From Acidilobaceae archaeon (GTDB lineage Archaea > Thermoproteota > Thermoprotei_A > Sulfolobales > Acidilobaceae): DNA of 5,727 nt. Under the pieces are notes generated by a model. It saw only the letters and a list, made by a program, of their open reading frames with translations. It did not search any database and was not told where the DNA came from. How positions within the stretch are numbered: the stretch's first letter is position 1; each line of letters begins with the position of its first letter. The DNA lies in NCBI GenBank assembly GCA_027039295.1, contig JALWEW010000011.1, positions 1 to 5,727 on the forward strand, read 5' to 3'. This document shows positions 1 to 5,391 of this stretch, one piece after another. Both the position numbers and the translations under genes were made by a program.

Positions 1-383
1 CCCCCGCGCCCCCTAGCCCTCGCAGCCACGACGGCCGCTATGAGGGGCGTGAGGAACACGGAGAACGCGCCAGCAGAGCCCGTTAGGCCCAGGAGAACTA
101 TGAGGGCGACCGCGAGGCCGCCGTATATCGTGAGGAACCCCAGGCTCGAGGAGAACCTCAGCTTGTAAGGGTCGAGGCCCTCCCTGTAGGCCTCCCAGCC
201 AGCCAGGGCGGCCACGGCGAGCGCCACCAGGAGATCCAGCCTCCCAGGCCTCGCCCCGGGGCTGTGGGCTAGGGCGGGGTAGGCCCTGTAGTAGGCGTAG
301 TATGCAACCGCTAGGAGCACGCCTATGGCTAGCAGGTCTAGGAGCCTCGGCTTCCTCTTCAGCAGCGAGTCGTAGAAGCCCAC
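1..383 (-). CDS. Multi-spanning membrane protein of unknown function (3' end outside window)
   Basis: An open frame of 127 codons runs off the left edge, so the C-terminus is missing. I do not recognise the family. The GTG at 383 is the first usable start, because an in-frame TAG lies only three codons upstream (390-392). GGGG and GAGG stretches just before it could act as the ribosome binding site. The protein starts with a basic segment (SLLKRKPR). Four hydrophobic segments follow, at about residues 14-38 (rich in Tyr at its end, AYYAYYRAY), 49-66, 81-100 and 104-121, and then an Arg-rich stretch (ARARGRG) at the edge. This pattern indicates a polytopic membrane protein. It lies on the same strand as the solute-binding protein gene, 138 nt downstream of it. 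It could be a transport component, but the visible part shows no ABC permease EAA motif and the gene seems to have its own promoter. The coding frame is supported by hydrophobic patterning and by absence of stops; the function is unknown. Confidence 0.72.
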   Translation of the reverse strand, partial: MGFYDSLLKRKPRLLDLLAIGVLLAVAYYAYYRAYPALAHSPGARPGRLDLLVALAVAALAGWEAYREGLDPYKLRFSSSLGFLTIYGGLAVALIVLLGLTGSAGAFSVFLTPLIAAVVAARARGRG

Positions 384-437
384 CAGCCTCTACCCCGCGG
401 CTTGGAAGCGCTCCGGGAGGCCGCTGGCGTGGGGGAG

Positions 438-446
438 TAAAATAAA
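438..446 (-). promoter_or_regulatory. TATA-like box upstream of the membrane protein gene
   Basis: Minus-strand TTTATTTTA is an AT-rich island in GC-rich surroundings. A start of transcription about 26 nt downstream would fall near 415 and leave a leader of about 32 nt that includes the G-rich ribosome binding region. It would let the membrane protein gene be transcribed independently of the solute-binding protein gene. The assignment rests on composition and spacing only. Confidence 0.4.
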
Positions 447-467
447 CTGGAAGGGAGGCGCGCACCC

Positions 468-487
468 GGAAAATAAGTGTAAAACAG
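468..487 (-). terminator. Candidate T-tract terminator after the solute-binding protein gene
   Basis: On the minus strand, 35-54 nt past the stop codon, two TTTT tracts (481-484 and 470-473) lie in a T-rich stretch. A pyrimidine-rich stretch (TTTCCCCTCTTTCCC) precedes it. Archaeal intrinsic termination typically uses T-tracts without a required hairpin, and no stem is seen here. It is also possible that this AT-rich stretch contributes to the downstream promoter. Confidence 0.4.
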
Positions 488-521
488 GTGTGGGAAAGAG
501 GGGAAACTCTACTGGGCGGGG

Positions 522-2120
522 CTAGCCCTTACCGGAGAGGAGCTGCTGCAGCTCGTTGTAGACCTTCTGGTACTTCTGTATAGCAGCCTGCTCCCAGGCG
601 TTGAGGTACGCGTTGAGCACGGCGCCCTGGCGTAGCTTGTTGTTGATCTGCGCCGCGTAGCTCTCCGTGAATGTGACCATCTTACCGGTGAACGGGTCCT
701 TGAAGGTTAAGGGCTCGCTTAGCTCTGTGGCGAGCTTCTCGAACTGGTCCTTGGTTATCTTCCCGTTGAGGTACGCCTTCGCCAGGGCGGCCCATGTCGA
801 CTGTAGCTGGGAATGCGCGTTAACCAGGGTTGCTAGGAAATACTCCTGCATAGCGAACTCCCACTTGGCCGCCCTTGCGTCGCTGAAGTTTATGCCCGTT
901 ATACTCCGCACCTTCAACCAGATCGAGTGGAGGTCCTGCCTCTGCTTGCCGAGGGGCGTGTCGAAGACCCTCGGGTTTATGGGGAGCCTGTTTACGTCGC
1001 TGTAGAGCCAGATCTGCTGGCCGCCGTACTCGCTGAGCACCCAGGCCATGAAGGCTGCCGCCCTTATGGGGTAGTGGGTGGTCGAGAGTATCGCTATGGG
1101 GTCGGGGTTCACTATGGAGAGGCCCTTTGGTATGATGTACTCTGTGTTGGGGTTCTGCTTCATGGCTATGTAGCCGTAGAAGTCTATGGTGAGCCCGGCC
1201 ATTATGTCGCCCCTGATCACGGCGTCCCTGACGGCGTCGCTTGCATCGTAGATCTTCGCGTTGGCGGCGAAGCGGGTTATCACCTCCCAGCCCTTCTCCC
1301 AGCCGTAGGCTTGGAGTATGATCTCGTATATCCTAGTGTTGCTCGTGCTCTTAGTCGGGTCGGCGCCCCCTAGGACGGGCTTGGCGGGGAGGTACTTGGC
1401 ATATATCGGCTTCGCCAGGTCCTCCCATGTCTCAGGTATCGGCAGGCCTAGCTCCTTGGCCACCTGCTTGTTTACCGTGAAGCCGAAGCTTGAGACAGCC
1501 GCCCCTATCCAGTGGATGTAGCCGTCCTTGCCTACCTTGTAGGTCTTTGCTCCAGCGTATACCTTGGGTATCTTGTTGAACTCGTACATTACTGCGTTGA
1601 ACTCTGGGTGAGTCTTGTTGTCGAGGGGCATTAGGAAGCCGTAGCTGTCTATCAGGTTGAATATGGTCGGCCCGCCGCCCCAGGCGACGTCGTAGCTTAT
1701 TCCCCTCTGCTTAGCCCTCTCAAGGTAGGTTAGCCAGAGGGTCGGCCCCAGCTGGACGAACTTGAGGTTAGTTATGTTGAGCGCCTTGGCCACGGGGCTG
1801 TTAAGGAATAGCTCCCTCGTGTGCCTCTGGATGTTAGCGTCGTGCCTCGTTATTACTATGAGTGTCACGCTCTTGTAGATGGCGTGCCTCTCCTTCGCGA
1901 GCTTCACAAGCTCCGGGAGCCATGGATACTCCTTAGGGGCGAGCGACGTAGTAGGGGATGGCTTGGTCTCCGTGGGACTCGGCGTGCCAGTCTGGGTGGT
2001 CGTGGTCAGGGTGCTCGTCGCACCCCCACGGGAGGAGTAGGCGTAGTACGCCGCAACGCCTGCAACGATAAGGACCACTATGATTATAGCGGCCACGCCC
2101 GCCCTATTCAACCATGCCAC
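522..2120 (-). CDS. Membrane-anchored ABC transporter substrate-binding protein (family 1 / AfuA-like)
   Basis: The product is the extracytoplasmic binding component of an ABC importer, 532 residues long. I start it at GTG 2120. The frame stays open to 2228, but a TATA-like box at 2145-2150 lies inside that extension, and the transmembrane anchor follows directly from the GTG. GGGGTGG lies just upstream as a possible ribosome binding site. Residues 9-28 form a hydrophobic anchor (AAIIIVVLIVAGVAA), and 29-62 form a Thr/Ser/Pro linker. The binding domain runs from about 65 to 430. Family-like landmarks are DVAWGGG (144-150), the SFGFTVNK strand (211-218), PETWEDL (229-235) and GADPTKSTSNT (252-262), followed by YGWEKGW (272-278). 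These resemble iron(III)/thiamine-type binding proteins of COG1840. About 100 predominantly helical residues follow at the C-terminus. The substrate cannot be read from sequence. No permease or ATPase gene is next to it in the window. Confidence 0.9.
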   Translation of the reverse strand: MAWLNRAGVAAIIIVVLIVAGVAAYYAYSSRGGATSTLTTTTQTGTPSPTETKPSPTTSLAPKEYPWLPELVKLAKERHAIYKSVTLIVITRHDANIQRHTRELFLNSPVAKALNITNLKFVQLGPTLWLTYLERAKQRGISYDVAWGGGPTIFNLIDSYGFLMPLDNKTHPEFNAVMYEFNKIPKVYAGAKTYKVGKDGYIHWIGAAVSSFGFTVNKQVAKELGLPIPETWEDLAKPIYAKYLPAKPVLGGADPTKSTSNTRIYEIILQAYGWEKGWEVITRFAANAKIYDASDAVRDAVIRGDIMAGLTIDFYGYIAMKQNPNTEYIIPKGLSIVNPDPIAILSTTHYPIRAAAFMAWVLSEYGGQQIWLYSDVNRLPINPRVFDTPLGKQRQDLHSIWLKVRSITGINFSDARAAKWEFAMQEYFLATLVNAHSQLQSTWAALAKAYLNGKITKDQFEKLATELSEPLTFKDPFTGKMVTFTESYAAQINNKLRQGAVLNAYLNAWEQAAIQKYQKVYNELQQLLSGKG

Positions 2121-2144
2121 CGAGCCACCCCGCGTTGGAGAGGG

Positions 2145-2150
2145 TTTAAA
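2145..2150 (-). promoter_or_regulatory. TATA-like box of the solute-binding protein gene
   Basis: TTTAAA stands out in GC-rich DNA and is centred 27 nt before the chosen GTG start. Archaeal transcription usually begins about 25-27 nt downstream of the box centre, so the mRNA would be leaderless or nearly so. This supports the GTG at 2120 over starts further upstream. Confidence 0.6.
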
Positions 2151-2173
2151 CGCGGCACAAGCCCCAGGGGCCC

Positions 2174-2195
2174 CCGTTGCGCTTACAAGCAACGG
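2174..2195. promoter_or_regulatory. Candidate operator: 7-bp perfect inverted repeat midway between divergent promoters
   Basis: CCGTTGC and GCAACGG flank an 8-nt spacer (GCTTACAA). The repeat centre at 2184.5 is 37 bp from the centre of the minus-strand TATA box and 36 bp from that of the plus-strand one. A dyad upstream of both boxes is a typical place for a dimeric regulator acting on both genes. The dyad is seen directly; the binding function is inferred. Confidence 0.45.
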
Positions 2196-2217
2196 CTCGG
2201 CGTGCGGGTGGAACCCC

Positions 2218-2223
2218 TTAAAA
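2218..2223 (+). promoter_or_regulatory. TATA-like box of the GATase1-like surface protein gene
   Basis: TTAAAA lies 54 nt before the ATG at 2278. It predicts a transcription start near 2246 and a leader of about 30 nt carrying the GGGTG ribosome binding site. It is the only AT-rich hexamer in this part of the gap. Confidence 0.45.
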
Positions 2224-2232
2224 CCCATGCTT

Positions 2233-2268
2233 CCCGGGGCGGTGTAACGGGGTGCATAGAGCCCCGGG
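2233..2268 (+). repeat. 8-bp perfect inverted repeat overlapping the ribosome binding site
   Basis: CCCGGGGC (2233-2240) and GCCCCGGG (2261-2268) are exact inverted copies separated by 20 nt. The right arm covers the first bases of GGGTG (2266-2270), the likely ribosome binding site, which sits 7 nt before the ATG. In RNA it could hide that site, but only if transcription starts before 2233. With the predicted start near 2246 it would act, if at all, as DNA. Confidence 0.4.
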
Positions 2269-2277
2269 TGCTAGGTT

Positions 2278-3462
2278 ATGAGGCCCTCAACTGCTAAGGC
2301 AGTGGCTCTTGCGCTAGTGGCGCTCGCCGCCACCGGCGTCTTGGGGTTCCTGGCGAGCCCCGCCCACGCGGCGAGCAACGGCAAGATCGTCGTCGCCCTA
2401 GACTTCGCACACGGGGAGAGCCACAAGTACGTTAACTACATCGTTGGCAACCTCAGCAGTATAGCATCGTTTGTCCTCATAAATAACTCGATAACCTACG
2501 ACGAGCTCAAGAACGTGGACGTACTGATCATAGGCCAGCCGAGGACGAGCTTCAGCTCCAGCGAGGTGGCGGCCATACTCAAGTGGCTCCAGACGGGTAA
2601 GAGGGTCCTCTGGATCGCCGGGGACAGCGACTACGGGAGCGGCTCGAACGTCCAGAAGATAGTGAACAGCCTGCTCGTGGCGATAAACGCTAAGCTCAGG
2701 CTCGAGTACGGCTCTGTCTACGACAACGTGCACAACGCTAAGGCCTTCTATAGGGTCCTGGGCCACGTTAGCCCAGACAACCTGCCCGGCTACCACACCG
2801 ACATAATCTCCCAGGGCATAACCAAGCCCGTCCTATATCACGGCCCCGACGTTGTGATATGGCAGGACTCCAAGGGCCAGTACCACGACCCCGTTACTGA
2901 GCCCTTCCCCGGCCTCATAAGGATAGTCTGGAACTACAACACGGCCTACATAGCGGATAACAACCCACCGCCACTCGTGCTCTACGACCCAACGGTAGAC
3001 GTTAACAGGACCTTCGTAATGCTGGCCGCCGAGGTCCACGATGACGACCTAGTGGTGGTGAGCGGTGAGTCCCCCTACGGCGACTACGAGCCCACCTGGA
3101 GCTGGATGTACCACGGCGTGCCCCTCGACGGCCCCAAGTTCGTGACCAACATGATAAAGTGGTTCAAGTGGTGGGTAACCTCCACCACAACACCCAAGCT
3201 CGAGACCCCGCCCAAGGTCGACCCGCACACGGGTAAGCCGATATCAACCACGACCACGACTAGCACCACAAGCACGACTAGCACGACAACGACTCACACA
3301 ACCACAAAGCCCACCAAGACATCCCCGGCAACGAGCCCCACAACAAGCTCCCCGACAACGACAACCACCACTAAGAAGAGCAACAAGGCGCTCATCTGGG
3401 GCACGGTAATAGTCATAATAATAATCATAATAGTGGCGGCGGCCCTCCTGGCTAAGAAGTAG
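2278..3462 (+). CDS. Secreted GATase1/DUF4350-like protein with Thr-rich stalk and C-terminal anchor
   Basis: The 394-residue product is an extracellular surface protein. The ATG start is supported by GGGTG 7 nt upstream and by a clean signal peptide: MRPSTAK, a hydrophobic core (about 8-25) and a likely cut after AHA near residue 31. The ectodomain (about 35-310) opens with KIVVALDFAHGE and continues with VDVLIIGQP and an AAILKWLQTGKRVLWIAGD segment. That alternation of strands and helices resembles the glutamine-amidotransferase-like fold of DUF4350/GldG/ThuA-type domains. No catalytic Cys is seen; the ectodomain appears to lack cysteine altogether, so a binding or structural role is more likely than hydrolysis. 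An acidic patch (EVHDDDL) lies at about 254-260. Residues about 322-365 are mostly Thr and Ser, probably a glycosylated stalk, and 371-392 form the membrane anchor with a run of Ile, ending KK. It is divergent from the solute-binding protein and may work with it. The fold assignment is tentative; secretion and anchoring are well supported. Confidence 0.85.
   Translation: MRPSTAKAVALALVALAATGVLGFLASPAHAASNGKIVVALDFAHGESHKYVNYIVGNLSSIASFVLINNSITYDELKNVDVLIIGQPRTSFSSSEVAAILKWLQTGKRVLWIAGDSDYGSGSNVQKIVNSLLVAINAKLRLEYGSVYDNVHNAKAFYRVLGHVSPDNLPGYHTDIISQGITKPVLYHGPDVVIWQDSKGQYHDPVTEPFPGLIRIVWNYNTAYIADNNPPPLVLYDPTVDVNRTFVMLAAEVHDDDLVVVSGESPYGDYEPTWSWMYHGVPLDGPKFVTNMIKWFKWWVTSTTTPKLETPPKVDPHTGKPISTTTTTSTTSTTSTTTTHTTTKPTKTSPATSPTTSSPTTTTTTKKSNKALIWGTVIVIIIIIIVAAALLAKK
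3244..3372 (+). repeat. Low-complexity Thr/Ser codon tract with an 18-bp period
   Basis: This tract encodes the stalk of the surface protein and is built from ACN Thr codons mixed with Ser and Pro codons. The 12-mer CACGACTAGCAC occurs exactly at 3255-3266 and again at 3273-3284, an 18-bp (six-residue) period. This suggests growth by local duplication or slippage, so stalk length may vary among relatives. Confidence 0.6.
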
Positions 3463-3463
3463 C

Positions 3464-3473
3464 CGGGGCCCCG
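3464..3473. other. 10-bp perfect palindrome in the 17-base convergent gap
   Basis: CGGGGCCCCG lies between the stop codon of the surface protein gene and that of the Mut7-C gene. With no loop it cannot form a good hairpin, and no T-tract follows in either direction. Both transcripts probably end inside the opposing gene. It may be a chance product of high GC content. Confidence 0.3.
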
Positions 3474-3479
3474 CCCCCT

Positions 3480-4013
3480 CTAGGCCTCTCCCCTCCTGAT
3501 TTTCTCCCTAAGCTCTCTGGCCTCCTCTAGCACCCTCCTGATGTTCCTCCAGTGGCTCCCAACCCAGTAGACCCTGCCGCAGCGGGGGCAGACGTAGAAC
3601 TCGTCATAGGCCTCCAAGGCCCCTGGCGGCACCCTCCCCCTGAGCTTCGACTTATCCGTGACCCTCACCAGGGGGGAGTTGCACTCGGGGCACCTGCTCC
3701 TCGAGGGGTCGGCCTCGAGGCGTATTGGGACCCGGAGGCTTAGCTCCGCCAGCCTCTCGGGGGTGTGGAAGGTTGTTATCAGCACCGCTCTGAGGCCCCT
3801 GCGGCGGGCCCTGGAGTAGAGGCCCTTGTCCATGGTTACGATTACCCTGCCCTCCTCCTCGGCTATCCTAAGTATCTCCCAGTCCTCGAGCCTGCTTGAG
3901 TAGTGGGTGTCGTAGCCTAGTATGCGGAGCCACCTAGCCAGGTCGCCCAGCATGGTGTCGACGATAAACCTCGGGGGCCCCCTCCGCCGGGCCCCGGCCC
4001 CGCGGGTGGGCAT
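3480..4013 (-). CDS. Mut7-C family PIN-like ribonuclease with zinc ribbon
   Basis: This 177-residue protein matches the Mut7-C RNase family (formerly DUF82), a PIN-fold nuclease joined to a zinc ribbon. The N-terminal part has FIVDTMLGDLARWLRILGYD (16-35), with Asp19 as the probable first metal ligand, then Asp44 and the VIVTMDKGLYSRA segment with Asp62. Family members usually have TRD at this last place; here it is TMD. The ribbon is CPEC (108-111) paired with CPRC (142-145), followed by the characteristic YWVGSHW (149-155). A charged helix ends the protein. The length is normal for stand-alone members. The ATG lies 7 nt after the stop codon of the four-CBS gene, with only a weak GGTAG before it, so translational coupling is likely. 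Proteins with this domain are thought to be Mg-dependent RNases, but the substrate is unknown. It could act in RNA turnover under control of the upstream CBS proteins; that is inference. Confidence 0.9.
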   Translation of the reverse strand: MPTRGAGARRRGPPRFIVDTMLGDLARWLRILGYDTHYSSRLEDWEILRIAEEEGRVIVTMDKGLYSRARRRGLRAVLITTFHTPERLAELSLRVPIRLEADPSRSRCPECNSPLVRVTDKSKLRGRVPPGALEAYDEFYVCPRCGRVYWVGSHWRNIRRVLEEARELREKIRRGEA

Positions 4014-4020
4014 TAGCCTG

Positions 4021-4848
4021 CTACCTGCCGAGGAGGGCCTTGACGAGTTCTATACCGGTTATGAGGCCCACGGGCTTGTCGGCGTCTATTACTACGACGG
4101 CGCGGTACCTCTCCCCCGCCATCTTGGCTGCCGCTTCGGCGAGGCTGGCGTCGGGCGTTAGCCTCGGGGGCCTGAGGGTTATGGCGTCGGCCGCCACTAG
4201 GAACTTGAGGGGTGTTATCCTCTTGGGCTCCCCCCTGCTTAGCTCGTAGTACTTGAGGAACACGTTGGCTATCTCGTCTATGCCCACGACGCCGACGAAG
4301 CGGCCCTCCTCCGTCACGGGGACGACGCTCAGGTCGTGCTGGAGTATCAGCTGCCTGATGTGGAGGATCCTCGTCTGGAGGGTCGCCGTGACGGGGGGCG
4401 TCCTCATGTAGTCCCTAACGCTCACCTCCCCCGCAACGGGCGCCTCGGCGACGAGCCTCGCTAGCTCCCACCTCGATATAAGGCCTACGACACCGCCGTC
4501 CCCCGTGGCTACGGGCGTGCTGGTGAAGCCGCCCTCAGCCATGGCCCTGAGGGCCTTGAGGAGGGGGTCCTCGGGCGCCACGGTAGCCACGGGCTCCGAG
4601 GCGAAGCTGCTGGCGTGTAGCGCGCTCGGCACCGTGGACTTCGTGCGGGCCGTGCCCAGCTTGAATATCACGTTCCTCAGGGTGAGGATCCCCCTTATGG
4701 AGCCCTCCTCGGTGAGTATGACCCGGTCCGTCTTCGCCTTGGAGGCGACCTCGAGGGCGTGGGATAGGCTCACGTCCTTGTCCACCACGGGCGGCTTGGG
4801 GTCCATGACCTCCGAGGCCTTTTTCAGGACTGCCTCCTCCATTGACAA
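4021..4848 (-). CDS. Four-CBS-domain (double Bateman module) protein
   Basis: The protein has about 275 residues and consists of four CBS domains, at about residues 14-66, 84-136, 146-197 and 220-275, with no catalytic or DNA-binding domain attached. Repeating features are the VMDPKPPVV, SEPVATVAP, YMRTPPVTA and AITLRPPRL entry strands and the closing G-(I/L/V)-hydrophobic segments such as GILTLRN, GLISRWE, GVVGIDE and GLITGIE. CBS pairs typically bind AMP, ADP, ATP or SAM and pass an energy or metabolite signal to a partner. The usual Asp after the last strand is absent or replaced in several copies, so some sites may be empty. I choose TTG 4848 because GGGGGTG (4855-4861) lies 6 nt before it and the TATA-like box points to transcription starting near 4860. 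GTG 4863, GTG 4857 and ATG 4842 are alternatives. The two-CBS gene lies upstream and the Mut7-C nuclease gene 7 nt downstream. Confidence 0.88.
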   Translation of the reverse strand: MSMEEAVLKKASEVMDPKPPVVDKDVSLSHALEVASKAKTDRVILTEEGSIRGILTLRNVIFKLGTARTKSTVPSALHASSFASEPVATVAPEDPLLKALRAMAEGGFTSTPVATGDGGVVGLISRWELARLVAEAPVAGEVSVRDYMRTPPVTATLQTRILHIRQLILQHDLSVVPVTEEGRFVGVVGIDEIANVFLKYYELSRGEPKRITPLKFLVAADAITLRPPRLTPDASLAEAAAKMAGERYRAVVVIDADKPVGLITGIELVKALLGR

Positions 4849-4854
4849 ACCCGG

Positions 4855-4861
4855 CACCCCC
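4855..4861 (-). promoter_or_regulatory. Ribosome binding site that decides the four-CBS start
   Basis: GGGGGTG on the minus strand complements the anti-Shine-Dalgarno end of archaeal 16S rRNA. It is 6 nt from TTG 4848 and 12 nt from ATG 4842, which favours the TTG. Confidence 0.5.
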
Positions 4862-4882
4862 ACGCCCTGACGCCGGGGGGTC

Positions 4883-4888
4883 TAATAA
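4883..4888 (-). promoter_or_regulatory. TATA-like box between the two CBS genes
   Basis: Minus-strand TTATTA is the one AT-rich stretch in the gap. It predicts a transcription start near 4860, giving a leader of about 12 nt with the ribosome binding site. The four-CBS and Mut7-C genes may therefore have their own promoter besides read-through from the two-CBS gene. Confidence 0.45.
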
Positions 4889-4905
4889 GTAGTGCCTGAG
4901 ACGGG

Positions 4906-5322
4906 CTAGCGGCCGTAGGCCGTGATCAGCAGGTCGGGGGCTATCCTCACTATGTCCCTCTTGGATATCATACCAACTACCTTGAGGCTCTCGGGGTCCA
5001 GCACTGGGAGGTGGCCTATCCCGTGCTCACCCATGACCTCCGCCGCCCTCACTATGCTGTCATCGGTGGTGACGTAGTAGGGGTTCCTCGTCATAATCTC
5101 CTCTATCAGGACCTCCCTAGGGTCGAGGGCGCGGGCTACGACCTTCCTCACTATATCCCTCTCCGTTACTATCCCGAGGAGGCTCCCGTTCTCATCCACT
5201 ACGATAAGGCTCCCGATGTCACTATCAGCCATGAGCCTGGCGGCCTGGTAGACGGTGGCCCTGGGACTAATCGTTATGGGGGGCGAGCTCATGACGTCCT
5301 CGACCCTTACATCACTCGACAA
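4906..5322 (-). CDS. Two-CBS-domain (Bateman module) signalling protein
   Basis: This 138-residue protein is a single Bateman module, a common stand-alone form in archaea. CBS1 (about 8-62) begins VEDVMSSPPITISP and closes GIVTERDIVRK (50-60). CBS2 (about 74-127) begins EEIMTRNPYYVTTDD and closes GMISKRDIVR (117-126). Both closing motifs keep the Thr/Ser and Asp that contact the ribose and phosphates of adenosine nucleotides, so both sites look able to bind ligand, unlike the degenerate four-CBS neighbour. Members bind AMP/ATP, SAM or similar ligands and regulate partners; the partner here is unknown. The start is TTG 5322, which gives the sequence LSSDVRVEDVM just before the first domain. 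A longer version would run into the promoter. The stop lies 57 nt before the chosen start of the four-CBS gene on the same strand, so the two may be co-transcribed. Its promoter appears to be shared with the divergent thioesterase gene. Confidence 0.93.
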   Translation of the reverse strand: MSSDVRVEDVMSSPPITISPRATVYQAARLMADSDIGSLIVVDENGSLLGIVTERDIVRKVVARALDPREVLIEEIMTRNPYYVTTDDSIVRAAEVMGEHGIGHLPVLDPESLKVVGMISKRDIVRIAPDLLITAYGR

Positions 5323-5337
5323 CCCCGAACCCCGCGC

Positions 5338-5350
5338 CGCCCCTGGGGCG
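5338..5350. promoter_or_regulatory. Candidate operator: 13-nt palindrome beside the shared TATA box
   Basis: CGCCCC-T-GGGGCG is a perfect dyad with a single central base. It lies between the shared TATA box and the predicted start of minus-strand transcription (about 5335). A protein bound there would block the CBS promoter but leave the thioesterase promoter freer. High local GC content makes chance a real alternative. Confidence 0.3.
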
Positions 5351-5356
5351 TCACCT

Positions 5357-5364
5357 CATATATA
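5357..5364. promoter_or_regulatory. Palindromic TATA box shared by the divergent CBS and thioesterase genes
   Basis: CATATATA is the only AT-rich segment in the 69-base gap between the divergent starts. Because TATATA reads the same on both strands, it can be used in both directions. It predicts starts near 5387 (plus, 5 nt before ATG 5392) and near 5335 (minus, about 13 nt before TTG 5322). Both distances fit archaeal promoters. Confidence 0.55.
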
Positions 5365-5391
5365 GGCGGGCGCACGGGCCCGGCCTCTGGG

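Noticed and set aside
13..465. Open frame of 150 codons on the minus strand
   Set aside because: It overlaps in another frame the membrane protein reading 1-383, which has convincing hydrophobic segments. The 150-codon product is rich in Pro, Arg and Gly, typical of an out-of-frame reading in GC-rich DNA.
927..1373. Plus-strand open frame of 148 codons, and others opposite the solute-binding gene
   Set aside because: They lie wholly opposite a well-supported gene, have no recognisable domains and look like shadows of its codon pattern.
2181..2190. Smaller hairpin GCTT-AC-AAGC within the operator candidate
   Set aside because: Its loop would be only 2 nt and it is nested in the longer dyad, so it is not counted separately.
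2121..2228. N-terminal extension of the solute-binding protein to an ATG at 2228
   Set aside because: The extension contains the TATA-like box and the inverted repeat, and it would put 36 non-hydrophobic residues before the membrane anchor. GTG 2120 fits better.
5375..5382. Palindrome CGGGCCCG upstream of the thioesterase start
   Set aside because: Short G/C-only palindromes are expected by chance at this base composition, and it has no notable position.
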